DNA of 64,000 nucleotides from Saccharibacillus deserti (GTDB taxonomy: Bacteria; Bacillota; Bacilli; Paenibacillales; Paenibacillaceae), in assembly GCF_013618475.1 (NCBI RefSeq), contig NZ_JABJVN010000002.1:186001-250000 (forward strand). The letters run 5' to 3'. Numbering within the stretch: position 1 is the stretch's first letter; the number at the start of each line of letters is the position of its first letter. Of this stretch, positions 59,153 through 64,000 are shown piece after piece. The notes under the pieces are model-generated. The model ran no database searches. It saw only the letters and a list, made by a program, of their open reading frames with translations, and was not told the origin of the DNA. A program made the translations under genes and the position numbers.

Positions 59153-59181
59153 ACTTTAAAGATTGTCCGGGCAAATGTCAA
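59153..59181 (-). promoter_or_regulatory. bglA promoter
   Basis: TTGACA (59176-59181) and TAAAGT (59153-59158) are 17 bases apart on the minus strand, about 165 bases upstream of the start codon. Confidence 0.7.
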
Positions 59182-59237
59182 ACGTCGGCGGCGTACAGAC
59201 CCATTCGTTCGTAACGTTTCACAAAACGATCAAATAG

Positions 59238-59251
59238 TGCTAGCGCTTTCT
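59238..59251. promoter_or_regulatory. cre-like CcpA site between bglA and oxidoreductase
   Basis: On the minus strand AGAAAGCGCTAGCA matches the cre consensus at all but the first base. It lies upstream of the bglA promoter and 80-90 bases before the divergent oxidoreductase gene, so it may affect either. Confidence 0.7.
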
Positions 59252-59329
59252 TGATTCGTTCTTATATATTAGAACTTGTGGAACACGATCTTGTATCCGG
59301 CACGTTCGGGGGAAGGGAAGATAGGCAAA

Positions 59330-60391
59330 ATGGAAAATAACAAAACGTATCGCCTTGTGATTGCGGGTTTTGGCGGAATGGGCAGCTATCACGGACAATT
59401 GGTGGAACAAGCGGGCGGAATCGCCGTGCACGGCGTGTACGATCCGATCGAATACCGGATGGAATTGGCACGCAGCCGCGGCTTCCGAACATACGGCAGT
59501 TTTGAAGCGGTGCTGGAAGACGGCGAAGTCGATATTGTCCTGATTGCAACGCCAAACGATGTACACAAAGAACTTTCGATCCGGGCGCTGCAGGCGGGCA
59601 AGCATGTGATCTGCGAGAAGCCCGTTACGATCGAGAGCGCGGAACTTACGGAAATTCTGCAGGCGGCAAAGCAGGCGAACCGGGTCTTTACCGTGCACCA
59701 GAACCGCCGTTGGGATGAAGATTTCCTGATCGTCAAAGATCTGTTCGACAAGAAGAAGGTCGGCGACATCTTCCATCTGGAATCGCGCGTTCAGGGAGCA
59801 AACGGAATTCCGGGAGACTGGCGCCAGCTCAAAGCTTACGGCGGCGGGATGCTGCTCGATTGGGGCGTCCATCTGCTCGACCAACTGCTTCTGCTTACGG
59901 ACAGCAAGATTCACAGCGTCCATGCCGAACTGAGTTATATTCTGGGCACCGAAGTGGACGACGGATTCACGGCGACGATTAAGTTCAAGGACGGACTGAC
60001 CGCCGTGATCGAAGTGGGCACGACGAATTTCGTCAAGCTGCCCCGCTGGTATGTAAAAGGAACCGAAGGAACGGCCGTCATTCGCGATTGGGACCTGAGC
60101 GGCGAGATCGTGACCCGCAACCGCGAGGTCGAACATGTCGAACCCAAGCCGATCCAGGCCGGCAAAGGACTGACCAAGACGATGGCGCCGCCGTCCGAAG
60201 AATCGACGCTTCGCGCTGCGATCGAGCGGGTCGAAGATTTGTCCGACAGCTTCTACGACAACTTCGTGGCCGTATTGGAAGGGACGTCGACGACGGCCGT
60301 ACCCAACAGCGAAGTGCACCGCGTGCTGACGCTGATCGAAACGATTTTCGAATCGGCCGCCAGCGAATCGGTCATTGTAAGGGAATTCTGA
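59330..60391 (+). CDS. Gfo/Idh/MocA family oxidoreductase
   Basis: This 353-residue NAD(P)-dependent enzyme has the Rossmann start LVIAGFGGMGSYHG and the family motif HVICEKPVT with the catalytic lysine. GGMLLDWGVHLLDQLLLL follows in the C-terminal domain, where the aspartate and histidine assist catalysis. It oxidises or epimerises a sugar or sugar derivative. It is divergent from bglA with a cre-like site between them, which suggests a part in glycoside use. The ATG at 59330 has a loose AAGGGAAG site. Confidence 0.9.
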   Translation: MENNKTYRLVIAGFGGMGSYHGQLVEQAGGIAVHGVYDPIEYRMELARSRGFRTYGSFEAVLEDGEVDIVLIATPNDVHKELSIRALQAGKHVICEKPVTIESAELTEILQAAKQANRVFTVHQNRRWDEDFLIVKDLFDKKKVGDIFHLESRVQGANGIPGDWRQLKAYGGGMLLDWGVHLLDQLLLLTDSKIHSVHAELSYILGTEVDDGFTATIKFKDGLTAVIEVGTTNFVKLPRWYVKGTEGTAVIRDWDLSGEIVTRNREVEHVEPKPIQAGKGLTKTMAPPSEESTLRAAIERVEDLSDSFYDNFVAVLEGTSTTAVPNSEVHRVLTLIETIFESAASESVIVREF

Positions 60392-60519
60392 TCCGTGCAC
60401 AGCCCGATCCTTTATATAGTCCTTGTATTTGGCAATCGGACAGAATCGTCAGAGTCAGGGCTGCGGTAAAAAAGTCATTGGGGAGATTGTAAGGCGTTAC
60501 CCGGATTATCGGAATGAAG

Positions 60520-60567
60520 AAAGGTTTGGCCTACGATCCGCGGATCGAGAAGGCCAAGCCTTTTTGA
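60520..60567 (+). terminator. Terminator of the Gfo/Idh/MocA gene
   Basis: AAAGGTTTGGCCT and AGGCCAAGCCTTT pair around an inner GATCCGCGGATC palindrome, then TTTT. The remainder of the gap to 60713 shows no gene. Confidence 0.8.
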
Positions 60568-60713
60568 GTACATGGGCACGGTGTAGGCTGAGACTGACCT
60601 ATTCATCCAGATGCTTGCTGCGCAGTCAGGATTAAATGCTTGAATGAACGAAGCGGAGAACGTGGTAGAGAAGCGGAGTTTTTTACTTTAGGATAAACGG
60701 TACGATTTCTCCG

Positions 60714-62489
60714 TCAGGAATGCCGCACCAGATTCAGCAGAAGCGGAGCGGTGTCTGCCTCGGGAGCTTCGTCCTTATCGCTGCGCTTTCCGGTTCCGCC
60801 GTCATCCGGACCGCCGGGGCCCGGGCCTTGATCGGACGATACCGCTTCAGGCTGGAACTGCGCTTGGCGGTACGTCTTGTATCCGCCGCTGAGGTTGCGA
60901 ACGTCAAATCCGTACTGCCGCAAAATTTGCGAAGCCGTATACCCGCGCAGGCCGACCTGGCAGTAAGCCCAGATTTCTTGGGACGGATCCAGTTCGCCAA
61001 GCCGGCCGCGCAGCTCGTCGACAGGAATAGAGATCGATCCGGGAATGTGGCCGCCCGCATGTTCCAATTCACTGCGTACATCCAGCAGAACGGAATGTTC
61101 CGGCCGCCCGGACAGCTGGTCGTAAGAGAACGATTGAACCCGTCCGGCGGCGATATTCTCCGCGGCATAACCGGCCATGTTCACCGGGTCTTTGGCCGAA
61201 GAAAAGGGAGGGGCGTAACTCAATTCGAGTTCGGTCAGATCGCGGACGTGCCCGCCGAAATGGATCGCGACGGCAATATCGTCGATCCGTTTCTCCACGC
61301 CTTCATATCCGACGGCCTGGGCGCCGAGCACTTTGCCTTCCGGAGTGAACAGCAGCTTCAAAGCGATCGCGCTTGCGCCCGGATAATAGGAAGCATGGGA
61401 AGAGGGATGTACAATAACGCTGCGGTAGGCGGTGCCGAGGCGCTTCAGTGTTTTTTCGCTGCTGCCGACCGAAGCTCCCGTCATGTCGAATACTTTGATG
61501 ACAGACGTGCCCATCGTTCCTTTATAAACGGAGTCGAGTCCGGCGATCCGGTCGGCCGCGATTCGGCCCTGCTTGTTGGCCTGACCGGCCAGCGGCACTG
61601 CCGTTCGGGTACCAGGCACGTAATCCGACACTTCGATCGCGTCGCCGACGGCATAGATATGCGCGGCGCTCGTCTCCAGCGCTTCGTTGACGACGATATG
61701 GCCGCGAGGGCCCAGCTCGATGCCGCTGCCTTGGAGGAAGCGGGTATCCGGAACGACTCCGATAGCGAGAATGACCAGATCCGCCGACAGCGTGCGTCCT
61801 CCGGCCAGGTCGACTCCGATCCCCGTGCCGACGGGGCAGAACCCCTGTACACGCTGCGAGAACAGCAGTTTGACGCCGTGCTGCTGCATTTCCTGAGCCA
61901 GCGAAGCGGCCAGTTCGGGATCAAAAGGCGCGAGCAGCTGGGCATTGCCTTCGATGAGTGTCACATCGAGACCGGCTTCCTTAAGATTCTCCGCCATCTC
62001 GACGCCGATAAATCCGCCGCCGATCACGATCGCGGACCGGCTGCCGCCCAGGACCTTCTCCTTGATCCGGTCGATATCGGGAATATTGCGGACCGTATGG
62101 ATCAACGGATGGTCGGCGCCGGGAAAGTCGGGAACCAGAGGCCTGGCGCCCGGTGACAGGATCAATTCGTCGAACGATTCTTCGTACCGGCCGCGTTCCT
62201 GGCTCTCTACCTGTACGGTGCGGCGCTGCGGATCGATTGCGACCACTTCGCTTTTTGTGCGCACATCGATTCGGAAGCGGCCCGCCATCCCTTCGGGAGT
62301 CTGCACCAGCAGTCGTTCGCGGTCTGCGATCGCTCCGCCGATATAATAAGGCAGGCCGCAGTTGGCGAAGGAAATATAAGGTCCTTTTTCGAACAGAACA
62401 ATCTCGGCGTGCTCATCCAAGCGGCGCAGACGTGCGGCAGCCGATGCGCCTCCCGCGACGCCTCCGACGATCAGTACTTTTTTACTCAT
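60714..62489 (-). CDS. CoA-disulfide reductase-type flavoprotein with rhodanese domain
   Basis: This 591-residue protein has an FAD/NAD-linked reductase part (VLIVGGVAGGASAAARLRR; catalytic cysteine 44 in SFANCGLPYY; IVIGGGFIGVEMAENL for NAD(P)H) and a C-terminal rhodanese domain with cysteine in WAYCQVGLRGY. Fusions of this kind reduce CoA disulfide or CoA persulfide and handle reactive sulfur. A charged Gly/Pro-rich tail of about 45 residues follows. It overlaps the upstream ArsR gene by eight bases, so the two form an operon. Confidence 0.92.
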   Translation of the reverse strand: MSKKVLIVGGVAGGASAAARLRRLDEHAEIVLFEKGPYISFANCGLPYYIGGAIADRERLLVQTPEGMAGRFRIDVRTKSEVVAIDPQRRTVQVESQERGRYEESFDELILSPGARPLVPDFPGADHPLIHTVRNIPDIDRIKEKVLGGSRSAIVIGGGFIGVEMAENLKEAGLDVTLIEGNAQLLAPFDPELAASLAQEMQQHGVKLLFSQRVQGFCPVGTGIGVDLAGGRTLSADLVILAIGVVPDTRFLQGSGIELGPRGHIVVNEALETSAAHIYAVGDAIEVSDYVPGTRTAVPLAGQANKQGRIAADRIAGLDSVYKGTMGTSVIKVFDMTGASVGSSEKTLKRLGTAYRSVIVHPSSHASYYPGASAIALKLLFTPEGKVLGAQAVGYEGVEKRIDDIAVAIHFGGHVRDLTELELSYAPPFSSAKDPVNMAGYAAENIAAGRVQSFSYDQLSGRPEHSVLLDVRSELEHAGGHIPGSISIPVDELRGRLGELDPSQEIWAYCQVGLRGYTASQILRQYGFDVRNLSGGYKTYRQAQFQPEAVSSDQGPGPGGPDDGGTGKRSDKDEAPEADTAPLLLNLVRHS

Positions 62490-62799
62490 CCCTGCAGTCT
62501 TCCTCTCCGAATAAGATATTCACAATGTCTTCGATCCGGCGGTCGGCCAGAATATAATTGACTTCCAGACCGCTGCGCTCCGTGGTGACAATACCTGCGC
62601 TGCGAAGCTTCTGCAGATGCTGCGATACGGTCGACTGCGGAAGATCCAGGCATTCCTGCATATAGGAAACGTTGCATTTCTTCTTGCGCATCAGCCCGCG
62701 TACGATGCACAGGCGAATCGGATGGGACAAAGCTTTGAGCAGATTGGCCGGCTCTTCGAACTTCTGGAGATCGGAGTCGGCAAAAGCAAAATCGGTCAT
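62482..62799 (-). CDS. ArsR/SmtB family regulator
   Basis: This 105-residue winged-helix repressor has the ArsR core (ANLLKALSHPIRLCIVRGLM, then CLDLPQSTVSQHLQKLRSAG, then VNYILADRRIEDIVNIL). Four cysteines are present (31, 42, 50 and 102 in this numbering). The mix of an internal and a C-terminal cysteine resembles persulfide-sensing ArsR proteins such as BigR/SqrR, which fits the sulfur enzyme downstream. The second of two adjacent ATGs (62799) is better spaced from AGGAGG. An operator-like palindrome covers its promoter. Confidence 0.88.
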   Translation of the reverse strand: MTDFAFADSDLQKFEEPANLLKALSHPIRLCIVRGLMRKKKCNVSYMQECLDLPQSTVSQHLQKLRSAGIVTTERSGLEVNYILADRRIEDIVNILFGEEDCRDE

Positions 62800-62811
62800 C
62801 ATAAAGCCTCC

Positions 62812-62841
62812 TATATCGTTATATTAGAATACTACGATATA
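62812..62841. promoter_or_regulatory. Inverted repeat, probable ArsR operator
   Basis: TATATCGT (62812-62819) and ACGATATA (62834-62841) form perfect eight-base arms 14 bases apart. They cover the -10 box of the promoter for arsR and the flavoprotein. Confidence 0.75.
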
Positions 62842-62858
62842 AGAAAGAGTCTTGTCAA
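62829..62858 (-). promoter_or_regulatory. Promoter of the arsR-flavoprotein operon
   Basis: On the minus strand TTGACA (62853-62858) and TAGTAT (62829-62834) are 18 bases apart, with the -10 box inside the inverted repeat. Confidence 0.7.
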
Positions 62859-62948
62859 TTTTTCCGGATAGGTTCACGTTTCGGCGTTTGCCGATCGTCT
62901 ATTTGACATCGCTTCCATTTTGCGTCAATGTAGAGAATGAGTCTAGAG

Positions 62949-62962
62949 AGCAAACGATTGCA
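62949..62962 (+). promoter_or_regulatory. cre-like CcpA site before the GH31 gene
   Basis: AGCAAACGATTGCA matches the cre consensus at all but the first base and lies 22 bases before the start codon, a position that would block transcription. Confidence 0.65.
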
Positions 62963-62983
62963 CTGAAGGAGGATGAATCACGA

Positions 62984-64000
62984 ATGTGGGGTAAACGAAC
63001 AGGTTACGACAAGCAGGAACAGCGGGTGCAGCTTCATTTCGAGCATGGGACAGGGCGAATCGAGGTTGTGAACCCGGGAGTGATCCATGTATTTGCGCCG
63101 CTGCATACGCCGGAGCCGGAATCGCGCGCGGTCGAGCAGCCGAATCCGGCGTTTGCCGCGTGCGATATTCGGGTCAGCGAGCAGAGCGGCTTCGTCGAGA
63201 TCGCCACGGAACAGCTGAAAGTGCGCGTCTACGATCATTTCAAAGTCGATATCTACGATGCCGCGGGTACGCCGCTGTGTCTGGATTACCGGGGCGAACG
63301 CGATCCGTTCCCGCGCCGGGGCAACGTCAGCATCGCGGAAGGAGAAGGCCACGCCGCGATGCGCACGAGCGAACACCACAAGATTCAAATCCTCAAAGCC
63401 ATGGAAGGCGAAGAACGGTTCTACGGCCTGGGCGACAAGACGGGACCGCTCAACAAACGGGGCTACGAATACGAAATGTGGAATACGGACGATCCGTCGC
63501 CGCACGTCGAGAGCCATAAATCGCTGTACAAAAGCATTCCGTTCTTCATCACGCTGAAGGAGCGGGCGGCCTATGGGCTCTTTTTCGACAATCCGTTCAA
63601 AACGTTCTTCGACCTCGGCAAAGAAAATTCGGACTACTATTACTTCGGCGCCGACGACGGCAACCTGGATTACTACTTCATCTACGGCCCGGATGTCAAA
63701 AACGTCGTGACGCGCTACACCGCTTTGACCGGCCGCACGCCGCTTCCGCAGCTGTGGACGCTTGGCGCGCATCAATCGAGATGGTCGTATGCGCCGGAAT
63801 CCAGAGTGCTCGAGATCGCGGAGAAATTCCGGGAACACGACCTGCCGCTTGACGTGATCCATCTGGATGTCGATTACATGGACGGCTACCGCGTGTTTAC
63901 GTGGGACAACGAACGCTTCCCCGATCCGGCGGCACTGACGAAACGGCTTGGCGAAATGGGGATCAAGGTCGTCACGATCATCGATCCGGGCGTCAAAAAA
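62984..64000 (+). CDS. GH31 alpha-glucosidase family protein, partial
   Basis: The open frame from ATG 62984 runs off the window after 339 codons. It has the N-terminal beta-sandwich of family 31 (EERFYGLGDKTGPLNKRG, YKSIPFFITL) and the start of the catalytic barrel (PLPQLWTLGAHQSRWSYAPE, VIHLDVDYMDGYRVFTWD). The catalytic aspartates lie further on, outside the window. It should release glucose or another sugar from alpha-glycosides. GAAGGAGG precedes the start, and a cre-like site suggests repression by glucose. There is no signal peptide. Confidence 0.92.
   Translation, partial: MWGKRTGYDKQEQRVQLHFEHGTGRIEVVNPGVIHVFAPLHTPEPESRAVEQPNPAFAACDIRVSEQSGFVEIATEQLKVRVYDHFKVDIYDAAGTPLCLDYRGERDPFPRRGNVSIAEGEGHAAMRTSEHHKIQILKAMEGEERFYGLGDKTGPLNKRGYEYEMWNTDDPSPHVESHKSLYKSIPFFITLKERAAYGLFFDNPFKTFFDLGKENSDYYYFGADDGNLDYYFIYGPDVKNVVTRYTALTGRTPLPQLWTLGAHQSRWSYAPESRVLEIAEKFREHDLPLDVIHLDVDYMDGYRVFTWDNERFPDPAALTKRLGEMGIKVVTIIDPGVKK

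Overview
The window is a stretch of chromosome from a high-GC, endospore-forming, low-GC-phylum (Firmicutes) bacterium, most likely family Paenibacillaceae (Paenibacillus or Saccharibacillus type). The reasons are strong AGGAGG-type ribosome binding sites, a SleB-type cortex hydrolase, a CIRCE/groESL operon, LicT/RAT and CcpA-type (cre) carbon control, and the tsaE-tsaB-rimI-tsaD-ydiF gene order next to groESL that is familiar from Bacillus subtilis. The genus is an inference from gene content; no rRNA or tRNA gene was seen.

Layout. 1-3.3 kb: a decayed chemotaxis receptor gene and a secreted protein built of eight bacterial Ig-like (BIG2) repeats. 3.4-9.3 kb: phage-derived genes (XRE repressor plus ImmA/IrrE protease, ArpU-type regulator, and a holin plus amidase lysis pair) interleaved with an ECF sigma/anti-sigma pair and rpmE2. 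The holin-amidase pair follows a promoter and a leader that looks structured. 9.4-20.2 kb: housekeeping and accessory genes (dGTPase, LLM flavin oxidoreductase, ABC exporter, a MocR regulator divergent from an EamA transporter, a D-2-hydroxyacid dehydrogenase, a YihY protein, a truncated thpR and a GyrI-like protein). 20.4-28 kb: a second sigma/anti-sigma pair, sleB, a UPF0173 hydrolase, and a TetR plus giant YhgE/Pip protein pair that share an upstream sequence motif. 28.5-33.1 kb: gltB. 33.6-35.4 kb: an ABC-2 transporter behind a large inverted repeat. 35.6-38.6 kb: the t6A operon (tsaE, tsaB, rimI, tsaD). 38.7-39.1 kb: a gene-free stretch with eight DnaA-box-like 9-mers. 39.1-44.8 kb: ydiF (ABC-F), 5-formyl-THF cyclo-ligase, a MogA/MoaB protein, and groES-groEL behind CIRCE. 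45-53 kb: two AraC regulators, an SDR protein, a GH42 beta-galactosidase and a PAS-GAF-GGDEF-EAL protein. 53-54.1 kb: an AT-rich patch of broken genes (an alpha/beta hydrolase and the tail of an Abi-like protein). 54.1-60.4 kb: a beta-glucoside module on the minus strand (bglA, licT, bglP) and a divergent Gfo/Idh/MocA oxidoreductase. 60.7-62.8 kb: an ArsR regulator and a CoA-disulfide reductase/rhodanese fusion. 62.98 kb to the end: the start of a GH31 alpha-glucosidase, cut by the window edge.

How it works together. The most coherent system is the beta-glucoside module. BglP imports and phosphorylates the sugar, BglA cleaves the 6-phospho-glucoside, and LicT is an RNA-binding antiterminator. 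Each of the three genes has its own promoter or leader with a RAT-type hairpin overlapping a terminator, and cre-like CcpA sites lie at the promoters, so both sugar induction and glucose repression can be read from the DNA. The third RAT, in front of bglA, has diverged clearly from the other two. The most unusual non-coding signal is the DnaA-box cluster between tsaD and ydiF.
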